Translations under genes and position numbers: made by a program
NCBI GenBank assembly: GCA_029204225.1
Contig: CM055099.1
Coordinates: 57,797,982 to 57,857,981, forward strand
Direction of reading: 5' to 3'
Origin: Diphasiastrum complanatum
Taxonomy: Eukaryota > Streptophyta > Lycopodiopsida > Lycopodiales > Lycopodiaceae
DNA: 60,000 nt
Part shown: positions 1-11,757 of the stretch, one piece after another
Layout of the letters: the number at the start of each line of letters is the position of its first letter
Position numbering within the stretch: position 1 is the first letter of the stretch
The notes under the pieces: model-generated
Seen by the model: only the letters and a program-made list of their open reading frames with translations
Told to the model about the DNA's origin: nothing
The model's database searches: none

Positions 1-1362
1 ATTGTGTAGGGCAGTAAGAGCTGCAAGAGGAGAACTGCAGAACATGAGTAGCAAAAGCAGAAATGCATTTATAGCAATAGTACGAAGCCGCCTTTCAATA
101 GTGCTCCTGCCTAAATGTTGCCAATAAATATCGCCAGCAGGGGGTGCTCGCTCAACCTTCCAACGATCCATTGCCAGCTGCATATCAACCATAGAGAAGG
201 TGGTCCCAACTTTCTTAGATTTCATCCTTGCATCCTGCAAAGCTCTACTTGCTGTGAATATGTCTTTGAAAACTACAAATGCAATTCCAGAACCTCTGGC
301 ACGCCCTTCTTTATATGCAGTTAACCTCCCATCCAAGTCTGCATACCTTTTTTCCAGCCTTCTGATTCTGTCTCCTAACGTACAATGCCCCCAAACTGAT
401 ATATAAGTCCCAATTCTCCTTGCTCCTGCACTTAGCCAAACCCAAGCCCGCCTCCAGTGGAAGCTGCTACTGAAAGCATGGCCTGATACATCCCCAGACC
501 TGGTTCTTGGAGATGAAAGGTCCGCATATGATCCAGCACTATCAGAGTCCAGAAAGTAATCGCTATCAATGGCATTGTGATTTTGAATCCGTTGTTGATC
601 TTGTGCTTCCAAAAGCTCATTTTTTGTCTTCAGAAGCATTGACCGAAGCCTTGAGAAGGCATCCAAGTCAGGAGGAACAACAACTCGAAAAATCTTTCCT
701 GGGTACCGATGTTCGAAGTAGTCTTCAAGTGGCTGCTTATCCATTGCTAGAATTCGTGGAACCCCTCGAATCATGAGTGTAAAGATAGAAACAGAATCTG
801 TAGATGATCCATCATGATAGCGAGTAGCTTGTAGGCGCGATTCCAATCTATCTATACATGTGTGCATCAATGCTGTAATTGCCAACATGAATACAGCATG
901 CACCCACAACCAAGCCGAACCCTCTCGAATATGTGCAACTGTAGCTTTGGCGAATTGGTCTTGAATTGGTACTTTTCCTCCATAAAGGTTTACTACAAGA
1001 AGCAATAATACTGCCGGCACAGATATAAAAAAAAAGGCAATAAATGTGTAACCTTCGACAGCCAGGTATTGTACTGAATTTGCACCACATAGTCTTGCTA
1101 TTTGCTGCTCTGTGGTGTGCCACACAGCTAGCAACTTTGCCGCTAGACTAGCGGGTCCTGGCAACCTCTGATCGCTCCTGAGCTTCACTATCAAGAAAAG
1201 GAGGATGCAACAGAGCGCCCCAAGAAATGAAATGTTAATCAGATACTGTATATTACCATACCAAGCACCCTGTTCCCATCCAGGTGGTTGTTGGCCTGGG
1301 CTTGGGCTTACTGCTGGCTGCAGGCCATTCAGCTCAAGGGTTAACGTCTTCCCCGAAAACAT
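1..1362 (-). CDS. OSCA4-like (CSC1-like, DUF221/RSN1) membrane channel, first 454 residues; runs off the left edge
   Basis: The frame is open from the ATG at 1362-1360 to base 1, giving 454 residues without a stop. OSCA/CSC1 proteins are osmotically or mechanically gated, calcium-permeable channels of plant membranes. Visible in order: a first membrane segment (about residues 40-59, after WYGNIQYL), then the KLRSD and PGPASL stretch, membrane segments near 100-122 and 150-170, a long cytosolic domain (about 175-430) with AYKEGRARGSG and FVVFKD, the conserved WKVERAPPAGDIYW, and the start of the next membrane bundle. This order and these motifs match the OSCA4 branch (Arabidopsis At4g35870), whose members are about 800 residues, so the pore half lies outside the window. 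An in-frame TAG about 50 bases upstream and a 3' splice site (CTGCAG at 1407-1402) suggest a 5' UTR intron. No damage is seen; this looks like a live host gene. Confidence 0.9.
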   Translation of the reverse strand, partial: MFSGKTLTLELNGLQPAVSPSPGQQPPGWEQGAWYGNIQYLINISFLGALCCILLFLIVKLRSDQRLPGPASLAAKLLAVWHTTEQQIARLCGANSVQYLAVEGYTFIAFFFISVPAVLLLLVVNLYGGKVPIQDQFAKATVAHIREGSAWLWVHAVFMLAITALMHTCIDRLESRLQATRYHDGSSTDSVSIFTLMIRGVPRILAMDKQPLEDYFEHRYPGKIFRVVVPPDLDAFSRLRSMLLKTKNELLEAQDQQRIQNHNAIDSDYFLDSDSAGSYADLSSPRTRSGDVSGHAFSSSFHWRRAWVWLSAGARRIGTYISVWGHCTLGDRIRRLEKRYADLDGRLTAYKEGRARGSGIAFVVFKDIFTASRALQDARMKSKKVGTTFSMVDMQLAMDRWKVERAPPAGDIYWQHLGRSTIERRLRTIAINAFLLLLLMFCSSPLAALTALHN

Positions 1363-1426
1363 TGTAAAAGATAGCGCTGCTACAATATCCTCCTGCCAAA
1401 TCTGCAGTGTGTGAAACTATTCAGCC

Positions 1427-1427
1427 A

Positions 1428-1474
<47 letters not shown>
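1427..1474. repeat. (CT)n microsatellite just upstream of the OSCA4-like gene
   Basis: A nearly pure CT run with one extra T. It lies inside or next to the presumed 5' UTR intron of the minus-strand channel gene and reads as (GA)n on the transcribed strand. Length variation here could be polymorphic. No function can be claimed. Confidence 0.95.
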
Positions 1475-1478
<4 letters not shown>

Positions 1479-3111
1479 ATCCATAATGTTTTGTGCGTTG
1501 TTGAATTTCTTGCTACTTGTTGCAACTCTTTCCCCCCCCCCCCTTGTCTTTTGTTACAACTTCTTCTCTAAGCATTTACTTTTGAGCAGAAATTGACTTC
1601 CTTGCTATTTGTTGCAACTGTTTCTCTTTTCCCCTCGTATTCTGTTGTAGATATAGCAATGTCTTGTGCTCTGTTGTAAACAGTTTACATTCTTCTTCTT
1701 CTTAGAATCATTACATTTTCTAAACTTGCTTTCAACTGCATCTTGAATTTATGATCATACCCGACATAACAAAGAAGTCGTGTAATCTTCAACCCTACGG
1801 AGCCCAAGCACAAAGTCTTCTTCATCATCCACAACCTAACCAAATGCTACAACATCCTTACTCATGTCCTCACCATAGAGTATGTGCAGGTCATTGGTCA
1901 CATATGTTTTCATACATCTGTACAACAACCAACGTGCTAAGTTTTTATCAATTCTCCATAGGTGAAGGGCAGTCTCAGTCATGATGAAGGCTAGCAGTAA
2001 AGAGAAAAGCCAATGAAAAGAAGTCCCTACCACCTCACAGAGAGAATAAGGAAAATTTACATTTCATCACATCAGCTTGCACAAAAACCAACTAGAAAGC
2101 GAAGCTTTGGGCAAATTGCAGCACAAAAGACAGAAAGAATCTATCCCAGATATCTTTAGCCTTCTCTCTAATATACAATACCTAAAGGATTGACTGTTGA
2201 AGTTCAAGATGAAAAAAAATATCATATCACCTTTCGGCATCTTTGACGAGTAGAACACCATTCTTGACCTATGCACGCCTTCTTAACAAAGAACTATGGT
2301 GCGTTCAAAGAAAAGTAATCTCTACAAACAGACCAACTTACTGCGATACGCAGCAAAACTAATCCTAATCTCTATATGTCAAGGAAATTAGCCACCTTTC
2401 CCTAAAAGTCGAATAAAAACTACCTCAAACATGGGAGTTGATGGACATATGTCCAGTTGGTGAAAAATTCATTGCAGAGTATGGCCATGTTCACAAAAGT
2501 GCCTACACACATCAGTTGATCATCACAAAAGAGAGATGCTAATTCCGAAATATCAATTCAAAGTTTGCGGACCAGCACAATAAATTCCTAGTTTAATCTT
2601 CTGATCCTGACACTAGCCGCCGAGGGTTAAGATGCAAGAATCCAAGTTGATGCACAAAACAGCTGATTCTATTTTGGTTGCAGTCCTTGAGATAAGGAAA
2701 ACTCACAGAATCTCAAGCCCGGCAGTTTGGAAAGTGGCCGACTTAGGTTTACACATAAATAAAACGTACTAATCACAATGATCAAAGCAGTTATCGCAAA
2801 GATGATCGATCGCTTACCAGAAGTAAATTTGCACTTCATGACAGATACGATATGTGTGTTGTGCTGCCCCCGGCAACGCTCTTTTGTTGGACGTCCAAGA
2901 GATCCAACCGAGTTTGCAAGGGGAAAACGAACGCTTCAAAGGCGAGAGCAAACCCAAGGGATGTGGGAGTCAGTAGACTCGTCTATGCTCCATTGCTCTA
3001 TGGGTTCGAATCGACATGAACTTAGCCAACGTTAATACGAGGCCACAAGCCTTTCACAACTTTTGGTGGTACTTGCCCAACCAAAATGACATAATCAATT
3101 TCATTGGGCAC
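1475..3111. other. Upstream region of the OSCA4-like gene; no gene seen
   Basis: The region is AT-rich with short frames lacking protein-like composition. It holds a C10-type homopolymer near 1531-1541. Two diverged copies of a roughly 60-base pyrimidine-rich segment built on TTGCTA-TTGTTGCAACT lie at about 1500-1560 and 1590-1650. Near 3003-3015 there is an isolated GGGTTCGAATCG, like a pol III B box, without a convincing A box. The promoter of the channel gene should lie here, but I cannot mark it. Confidence 0.5.
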
Positions 3112-3285
3112 TAGAGTGTGATATTTACACTAGTCATAGAGGATGACCTTAGTGGGTGTGTTTGGTTCCTCACAAGGTTGTTAATAGTATTTCTGCATTA
3201 GAGTGTGATATTTACACTAGTCATAGAGGACGACCCTAGTGGGTGTGTTTGGTTCCTCACATGGTTGTTAATTGTATTTTTGGCC
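3112..3285. repeat. Two-copy tandem repeat, 87-base unit
   Basis: Two adjacent units (3112-3198 and 3199-3285) both begin TAGAGTGTGATATTTACACT and continue through GGGTGTGTTTGGTTCCTCAC, with only a few mismatches. The unit contains the short palindrome GTGATATTTACAC. The high identity points to a recent local duplication. No coding sequence is involved. Confidence 0.9.
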
Positions 3286-4066
3286 TAGTCAGGAATGGCA
3301 AGGCGTAACTAATAAACTCGTACATTGGAGTACTGAATATCCACATCAACAATTATTCCAAATCCTCTAAACTAGACATGGACGCAACATTATTCTCTTC
3401 TTAAATAGGTTTTATCCTCATAACAAGAAAAAAAATTAGATACCAAAACTTTAGATTTTAACGCTTTCCCAGAAAATCACTATCCTTAGTCAGACTTAAA
3501 ATATCAAAGAAGTACTCATATTTAGAATGATTTTCCCATTGTTTATCTTTGCTCTAGAGTACAACCTCAGGTTTGAAAAATACACTAACCGATAAATTTT
3601 TCAATCGGGTTTGATTCTCTTCAAATCAGTAACATCACCTTCATATATATTCAATTTACATAAAACACTAGGTGAATCGGCACCTAACATTGGAGATCAA
3701 AGTTCAAAAGTTAAAGAAGCAGGCAATAATAGTCCAAAATTATTCACATTAATAGTTCATAAATGCATCTTTCTGGTGCAAAAACCCTGAGAATATCCAA
3801 AATTCCAAGGCATAACAGTTCATTCTATTAGAATCTCTAGGAGGTCCATCAAGAGCCAAATGATTTTAACTTAGTCCTAAGTACTTCAAATACTTTCTTG
3901 AGTTAAATGCCTCTATTTCTAGCATCTCATGCAAGAAAGTAGCAATCATCCAATCTCAATAGATTTATCTGTCTAGGCTAACAAGTGGAGATCTAGCCTG
4001 AAAAAATCATACACAAACACTTACAAATTACAATCTATAGTAGAATATCATCCACTAAAATAAGCA

Positions 4067-5103
4067 ATGTGGAGGCCTATGATCCCACATTATCCAGATT
4101 CAATGTTTTATATTGTAAAAATTTTCAATTTTTGTACATGGAAATGTGCTATAGTGCCTAAATTCATGTAAAGGCCTATTTGCATTTTGGAAATTCATTT
4201 TAAATAGGAACTCGTGACATTTTGTGCGACGTTTTATAGTGATACATTAGAGGATCCCAATCGACATCTTAACGGTTGGTGATCGACACTCAGACCGGTG
4301 TTCATTCCTATAAGGGCGACACTCAGAGCCATTGTATACATGTAGAGATTGAGCTATCAATAGGGAGACGAGAGCCAGTTTCATAGCCTGTGCATTCCTT
4401 TTCTCAGTTATCTGTTACAGCTGCACTTCTTATCAATTGAGCGAACACACTTTCAGTTAGTCTGTAACCGATTCGGATAAGACATTTGTTGCGACATTCA
4501 CTCTTCACTTGTACTGAATCTCAGATTCTCTAACGTGGATTTGCAGGCAACATCTGAGAGCGACAATTCTAACTAATGTGTGTAGGGAGTTAGCCGAAGC
4601 CTTAAGCTTAACTCTAATCAGAACCTCTCTTAATTCTGAATGAGCTATGTGTTCAAAAAAGAGCTTAATTGATGTTCTGTTTGTTTGCTTGCTGTGATAA
4701 GAACTAATTCCTTGTGTTTGTTAAGAGAAATCAAAAGCCAAGTGTGTGAAGGATCTTTTTGCCTGTTGCTGTTAGATTAATTGCTTATTGTTGTCCTAAG
4801 AGCCTGGAAGATCACGTACCCTTCTATACCTTCCAACCTTGACCGAATCGTTTCATCGTTGGTGCTTCTGGACGCCAATTTACTCAATATCTTTGGATAA
4901 CTAGATTTGTCATTGTAGCATATTTCTTCTTTGAATATTACATTCATCATTTGTCCATCACTCTCTGTACACTTATCGATCTGAAAGAGGAGATTTCTCT
5001 CTCTCTTGGGGAACAATAAAACCTTTTATACTACTTAATTCACTGATTTTGTGGAAATCTATAACGACTAGGCTACCACATAATTTGGCGTTGTTGCTGG
5101 GGA
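4067..5103 (+). mobile_element. Ty3/gypsy LTR (left limit uncertain) with tRNA-Asp primer-binding site
   Basis: TGGCGTTGTTGCTGGGGA at 5086-5103 is the plant tRNA-Asp primer site (TGGCGCCGTTGCCGGGGA) with three C-to-T changes. This site is typical of Tat/Athila-type gypsy elements. The LTR should end in the ACA at 5078-5080, with TAATT as spacer. The left end is a guess: a TG near 4067 would give about 1 kb. Only about 40 bases of the interior remain visible before a copia LTR begins, so the element was hit by a later insertion. No gypsy coding sequence follows on this strand nearby. Confidence 0.6.
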
Positions 5104-5143
5104 GACGAATCTTCGTCTTTTCATGATATTTAAGTGTACTAAG

Positions 5144-5620
5144 TGTTACGGCCATATCCTAATATGGTAGACCGGCCCTCTAGTGTTCGAGATTATTGGT
5201 CACGCCTAGATTCACGTCGAGGCATGTTGGTGACTAATGACCTTGAGAGGACCCAGACACTCTAATTGAGACATATGGAGTTGTGTATGTACTTGTGACT
5301 GATATTGGCAGGAGGAATGCATGAAGAGCTGTGATCTATTTATAGTTGACCTACATGGGGATTGCATGGGTTCATGCACAAGATCCTACTCTCTATTTAT
5401 TGAGGTAGAGATTATCTCGTCGATGACTCTTGGTCTAGGTTGCCTATTGAGCTCTTCTCCTCTTGCTATCACATGGCATGGCTTGGGGGCTAGATCCAGG
5501 AGGATTCTCCAGGAGGGATCTAGGATTGGTTGGGTGATTTTGCTCCATTGTCTCTCTTGTGTTTTCCTATCCTCATCTTAGGGGTTTTCCCTAGTGGTCT
5601 TTACTTTGGTATCAGAGCTC
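5144..5620 (+). mobile_element. Ty1/copia LTR and tRNA-Met primer-binding site inserted in the gypsy leader
   Basis: TGGTATCAGAGC at 5607-5618 is the standard copia primer site, complementary to initiator tRNA-Met. Upstream, sequence from TGTTACGGCC (5144) to about 5605 has LTR features: a TG start and a TATA-like CTATTTATAG near 5335-5344. The LTR end is not a clean CA. No gag, protease, integrase or reverse transcriptase can be read downstream, and I found no second LTR. The unit is either a long non-autonomous derivative or a truncated copy. Confidence 0.6.
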
Positions 5621-6622
5621 GACTAAGATGCGGTCTTGGATGGGAATGGAGACGAGTTCTACATTGGATTGGAAGTTGAAAGCACTTGGATAGGTATTCC
5701 GGATTGGAGTGCTGATTTTCTCAAAATGAAATTCGAAGGAGAATTCACAAAATTTTGGTTGCAGCTTGTTTTCCAAAATTGTGGTTGAGTGCTCTTCTAC
5801 AAGGTTGATTTTGGATTATGATGCTGAGAATTTTTGTGACTTCATTCTTAATGTTCTGTTCTTTTGAGAAAGCTTTCAATTCGGGTTGAATGAACTGCGA
5901 AACCGTATTCAGATGCTTGTCTCTTTGCTAGATTTTGCTTGAATTAAATTTGATTGCATGCTTTAGTCCATAATGTGCTGAATCATGTCTTTTTAATTGG
6001 GTTCATTGATAGATTGATTTAAGTCAATTCATCGAGATAATATGAACAGCTAATTTTTTTAGTACGTGGAGAAAGGGATTGTGCCCAAAATCCTCCAACG
6101 AAACTGCAAGTTGAAAGACATTGCTGGATGGCAGTCAAACTAATTTATTGCAGAGTAGATAGCTAAGACAGTTGAGTGAGCAATCACCTCCTTGGAAATG
6201 CTTTTGTCCCTACAGAAGTTATAAAAGCATAACAGATGTTATGGTTCTAAGAACTGAATAGGGTTAAGAAGAGGCTTTTCAGAAACTTGTGAAGTGCTGC
6301 CAAAGGCCGTTTGACAGCCAGTTGCTGTTTGGAGTCAGGTTTTTAGGGATTGATTTGCATGATGGTACTGATCCATCTTTTATCGATTCTTTCCTTTTCT
6401 TCTTCTACTTAAAAAAAAAAAGAGGTCCTTCCTTCCGGAGCTTCTTGAGCTGCTGAGCGCACTCTCTGGTTGCGATTCTGATTGGATTGAGGTCGCCGAT
6501 TTAAACTGCTGTCCCAGTTGGCTGATAGATCCGATTTTTGAAGGCGTTTTCCTGCTAGAAATCGAGTGATGAATGACAAAAACGAGATGGCTGGTGAATT
6601 ATCGTTACTCCAGTAATGGAGA

Positions 6623-6692
6623 GTGCTGAACGATGGTGAGATCCCTGCTAGATATCAGTGCTGAACGATGGTGAGATCCCTGCTAGATATCT
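6623..6692. repeat. 35-base tandem duplication
   Basis: Two adjacent 35-base units (6623-6657, 6658-6692), each GTGCTGAACGATGGTGAGAT followed by CCCTGCTAGATATC. They differ only at the last base. This looks like a recent replication slip. Confidence 0.9.
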
Positions 6693-8689
6693 CTCTCCTC
6701 TCTATCTCGATGGGGTCACGACTGGGATCTTAAACTAAGAAGAGTGGCGGCCAGTTCAATGGTTAGGGTTTGGAAGGACGGGTGCACTTTTCAAGCATGC
6801 ATGAAGTTTTTTATTTAATTAACTTCTCTCTTTTGTGTGGAGCCTGGCCCCGTTGATTGCATGTCTCATTCACTGAGTTGTGCATGTTGGTTGCCATGTG
6901 GTTACTTTGATTTCGTAGTTTTTTTGCAAAAGGAGTTGGTGCATTTGGTGAATGCATGGTAATTTTGTAACGGTTTTATGGTTACATAGCTCAAATTTTT
7001 TGAAATTTTTGCAATTTTTTTTTGATGTGATCAAAGCAATGGTCGATTTGGTAAGGGGATTTTTGTGAATCTACCTAAATCGACAGTTGAGAATTGAATT
7101 ACCTATTCTCTTGCCCTTAACCGGCGGGAGAATCTTTGGAGAATAATTTTATTATCCTAACTGCTATGTCCATGTGATTGGATCCATGAATTTAGGATGC
7201 AATAAAATACTATTTTTTCATGGTAATTTTTCTCTAGGCAAGTGCCCAGTAGGTGGAAATTTAAATTCTTGGTACTGTGCTTTTTATTGGTTTAACTCTA
7301 GATTAGAAATATTTCCAGTTAATTGAGTTAAATGATATTTTTAGGTTCTTCCTTTTCGACTTCGGTGGTGCACCGAGAGACTTGTCCTAAATGATTTTGA
7401 TCTTTAGGATTGGGCTAACTAAAGCTTTTCAGATACTTGTTAAAGTGACTAAATGGAATAAGGTCGTAATTTTTGAGAGAGAGCTCTATATTCGATTAAA
7501 AAATAGTTGTATCGAATAACGTAAAGAGTATCCGGATCCAAATTTTATTGATTTTCCATTATTTTTAGGCAACTTTAACCAAGTAATACTTAAGCTAGTG
7601 TAGTCAAAAGGGTTGTAGCCTAGCATTTACTTGTGTCAATGGAGTTTTCGGTGCCTTCGCTGATGAAATTTTTTTTTGGGCGACCGAAAAAAAAATTAAG
7701 GGAGGAAAAAAATGAGACACCTGAGTAGGTAAATGTGAGAGTGCTGTGTAATTTGGATTGGTTAATAATCCTTGTATGGAAATTGCATAGCACCAGATTT
7801 TTGAGTTCATTAAGTTGGATTTATTTTGAATATCTCTAGGACCATGAGTTGACCCTATTTGTTAATGGAAATTGTGACATGGAACAAGAATGACACTTGG
7901 TTCACATTTGTACTGTAATAGCCTTATTCCTAAGAGTTGCAGCTCTCAGATGCTAGGAATTCGGTGAAAGGTAGTACCAACCAAGTGGGTTGTTTATGTG
8001 ACGGTAAAAGCCACATGCAAATTCTTGCTAAATCACAATTTTGCAAATGGATTATTGCGATCCATTAGGAACAGATATGGGAGTACTCTGGTACTTGGTG
8101 GAATAGATATGTGCATATCTGGTATTGGAAATCCAAATAGAGTTTTTAGATCTCTGAGTTATCGAATAATGTGGTTTTAAGATCTTTTTGAGGATTGGAT
8201 CCTATGTTGGATATAGGATGGTCAGCTAATCTTTTTGATTTTCTGATGATCGGATTTAAAAGCTGTCTTGGAGTCAGTTGATGCAACATTTGCTATCGAC
8301 TTGTCCGGTTTAGTGGGATCTTCTATAAGACTTCTCCTAGACTGTATCTTGTGTGATATGACTTTTATTGAAAACTTGTGGAGTTTTTTGATAAAAGGGG
8401 GAGAAGTAGTTGATAGAAAGTTGTCTGGGTAAAACATCTATAGTATTGATTCTAGATTGAATCTGTAATGTGTATAGATGTAGGACTTGTTTTGGATCAG
8501 AATTGATAGGATATTTTGTTGTTGGGATCTTCCAAGGATTGTTAAGAAGTCCAGTTAGAAGATGTATGGAAAATTTCTAGAAGCCATTCTTGTATGAATA
8601 GGAAGTCACTAATCATGAGCCAGGCAGGTTGGTATTAGGTGGTTCTATTACAAGAAAGAGTTGTTTAGGTGGTTCATTGTTGGTTCGAT

Positions 8690-9060
8690 CAACTTGAGTT
8701 CAGTGTGAACTAAGAGTTGATGCAAAGAAATAAATTTTTGGCTAATGATATATTGTTTTGGGAATAAATCTCTGATTGAGATTTTGGTTTCTCATTCTAT
8801 GAAAAAGCACTCTTTGAGAGATAGTCTTTCTCATGATAACTGGGTTACAGACTGGGTATGATCTGTGGAGATATGCTATGTATTGATTCATAGTGGGATC
8901 ATGTGTTTTTTTGCGCAAATTCTTAATCCTGTGGATTCACTATGAGATCATTGGACTGAGTTTATTTGCATGCATAAACTATTCAGGAAACATAGACATA
9001 TTGTTGAGAAGTGTCTCATGACAATTTCTCTCATGGTGCATAGATTTGGTACGGAGGTTT
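8690..9060 (+). repeat. Dispersed repeat, copy 1 (partner at 43195-43590)
   Basis: Shared landmarks run in the same order in both copies: AGAGTTGATGCAA, TTGAGATTTTGGTT, TTACAGA(C/T)TGGGT, GAGATATG(C/T)TATG, TTGGACTGAG, ATTTGCATGC, CATA(G)(A/G)CATATTG and AATTTCTC. The copies are well diverged but colinear over about 370 bases. No coding capacity is seen. It is probably the interior or LTR of an old non-autonomous retroelement. Confidence 0.75.
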
Positions 9061-9469
9061 TCTTTTGACCAAAGTTAATGCCTTTCATAGAATCTTATGT
9101 GTTGAACTAATAACAGTGCCAGTGGAGTAATGCGGAAGTTGACCAGTTAACTAAATTGGTTATGTTTATTCTGGTAAAGACTATAGTGTAAGTGTCGGAG
9201 TTGTTGGATGAGTCTACAAGATCGAATGAAAAATGTGCGGCATTTCCAAATTTGAATCAAACATACAAGCATGGAGTTTGGATTGATCGTACATAGTATA
9301 TAATATAATCAAAGATGAGTACTTTGCTTTGCTTCATAGAATCTGGTTATAGTACTTTGATGCAACTGATTACTCTATTATTTTTTTGATGATGACATTG
9401 TATCATCTACATGTGGATATCCCTATTGATTTGGCACCTTTGCAGAGAAGAGGAGACAAAGGAATTTAA

Positions 9470-11719
9470 ATATCTGTTGAGGATCATTCTCGTTACAGGG
9501 CAGAAGAAAAAAAAAACTTGGATTTGTGGATAGATGGAACATTATATCCACAAGATCCAAGCACTTTGACACATCCCACGTTCCCTTCAATAACTCATTT
9601 AGTTACATGGATATGCAATGGACATAGTGGATTACTAGGATATTGTGAAAGATTGCAGAACCATGGAAAACAACTTTATATGAATAAAGTTCACTTTTTA
9701 GAATGTGAGTTAATTCGGATTTCCTCTTATTGTCAGAATAGAGATTGTCATCTCCAAAAGACATTAGAAGAAAATGAACAACTTAAAAATAATAATGAAT
9801 CATTACAGAAGATAACAATCAATATCAAATCAGAACTAGATCAAATGCAATCAGTCTTATACTCTATTCGTATTCAAAACTTACAATTATTGAAGGATGT
9901 GGATTTGGCAAAGAAGAAGACTGAAAGTAAGAAGCGAAAGCTAAAAAGTTACAAGGATATTCAAACGCTTTCAAAAGGAGGTTATCGAAATAGAAGGATC
10001 CGTGCATTCAAGTAAGTATATTCTGATTTTTGTAAGTTTTTCAATGACATTTGGATTTAATTTCAGCTATGGTGATATTCTGTTAACTATCTATTTTTTT
10101 TGCAGATCTGCATTAATAGCTCCTCGGAATATTAAAGACAATGCTTCACTAGGAATGTCATTGGGCACAATATTGACTTGCAAATCTACTTAGTGTATCA
10201 TGATGAACAATAGGATTTCAAATGTAAAGTGTAAAATAGCAGAGTCTTTGATGGTGGACATTAAAAAAAATTTAGATAAGACTATAGTTCAGGGTGCTTG
10301 TGATTTTGTGGGTATTAGCAGGGAAGCATATGCAACAATATTTAAACTAATTAGAGAAGCTTTTAAGAAAGTTCAAATTAGAAAAGTCCCAATCCCTAGG
10401 ACATTTCATTTGAAGAAAGAGAGGGATACATTAAACATAGGTATGCATAAGATCACTGGAACTCCGTTTCATATTGAGGAGGTGTATGAAACTGATGGAA
10501 GATCGATATTCTATAATTCATCAAGCAATTTATTTGTTGATCTAAAGTACTTGCTGAGATACATCGTCACATTCTATGATATAACCTATGAAAAGGTGAA
10601 TGGCAAAATAATCATAGCACTTAAGTTAGATGAGTCAGAAATTGTGAGAGGGCAGAAGATGGAGAGGGTTAGTATAACTCTCATGAATGGTGCTCTATCA
10701 CAAACAGAGAACCAAGAAGATTTCAGATTCAGTGTCCAGTCAGAAAATGATATATGGTGGTTGGCATCGTTTCAGGTAACTAGCCTCATTATCACATTAC
10801 ATTCATTGAATAGTATTAATACATTGTAAATTAAGTCTAATTAATTTTTTTGGACAGGTGCTAAAAGAGAATCATGATATATTATCATGGATATTCTCAA
10901 GGACATCTTATCCTAGGATCATCAAGGACCATATGGATGGAGGACTTCTCAATGTTCCAGGAGTTGGAGACTTCAATGTTGAATGGCACTTAGCAGGTGA
11001 TTTGAAAACATTAGAATGTATGTATAATGTCTCTCACGGTGCTACATCAAAACACCCTTGTTTGTATTGTATGAAAATGGCAAAAGATGTAACTAGGAGC
11101 ACATAACTTACTAGAGAATATCCAGATCCAAACTGGAAGCCTGTGCTGCCTATCCCCTTAAAAAATGTGCATGTTTGCACTCTTCATGCCGAAGTTAGAT
11201 TAATAGAAAAGATCATTTATCTTCATATAGTTTTTGCTTGGAATACTAAGCCAACATCATTAGCAAAGGAAGCTATCTCTCGATTAGAAGATGTTTTATC
11301 AAAAGCAGGACTCTATAAAGGACATGTCAAAATTCAAAAAGATGAAAAGCTTTCAAGAAAGAATGGGAACATGCCAACTAAGCCAAGGATAGGAGGAGCA
11401 AAAGCACGTCATTTTCTATCAAATCATACTGGTAGGGCTTTTAATATTCAACACTCAATCTGGATAGATATTATTGCTGCTACTCAGGACTTCAAGAAAG
11501 ACGACAAAACCATACTAACGAAACTACATTTGTCAATTGTTTAAGTGGTTCTACCGCAGAGTTCAAATTCGACATATAACAAAGTCCACACAATACAACA
11601 AGTTTAGAAAAGCATGCAAGTTCATACAGGAAGAGAAAATTAGATGATTGTTGAGTACAAGATCATCATTATCATCAAATCATGACATGTTCAGAATTGC
11701 TTCGCAAATTCATTGAACA
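9470..11719 (+). pseudogene. Decayed three-exon gene: coiled-coil N-part and transposase-like C-part
   Basis: Exons are about 9470-10011, 10106-10775 and 10858 onward. Intron 1 (GTAAGT...TTTTGCAG) and intron 2 (GTAACT...GGACAG, 82 bases) both keep the frame. The first exon has LDLWIDGTLYPQ and a coiled coil (about LQKTLEENEQLKNNNESLQK). The later exons carry ALKLDESEIV, VEWHLAGDLKTL, a CLYC zinc-like pair after GATSKHP, and VHVCTLHAEVRLIEK. This order (Asp on a strand, GDxK, CxxC, LHxxxR) resembles uncharacterised transposase-like proteins I know from cnidarians and other animals, and loosely KDZ/CACTA RNase H-fold transposases. Breaks: TAG 10191, TAA 11104, a frame change near 11534 leading into LFKWFYRRVQIRH, and TGA 11645. 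No in-frame ATG is seen at the 5' end, so a first exon may be missing. The function is inferred. Confidence 0.55.
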
Positions 11720-11757
11720 AGAAAGGAGAAATACTCAATGTAAATGTATTGATTGTA

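Larger units (their letters stand above)
5621..9469. other. Non-coding, repeat-derived DNA between the copia primer site and the multigene element
   Basis: No frame here resembles a protein. Three repeats stand out: a perfect-looking 35-base tandem duplication (6623-6692, GTGCTGAACGATGGTGAGAT), a short block at about 8090-8150 shared with 33550-33610, and a 370-base block at about 8690-9060 shared with 43195-43590. These suggest remains of non-autonomous LTR elements, perhaps the interior of the element primed at 5607. No promoter or RNA gene is visible. Confidence 0.5.

Noticed and set aside
2778-3035. An 85-residue frame next to the 87-base tandem repeat
   Set aside because: No conserved motif; the GGGTTCGAATCG within it is better explained as a pol III box or chance.
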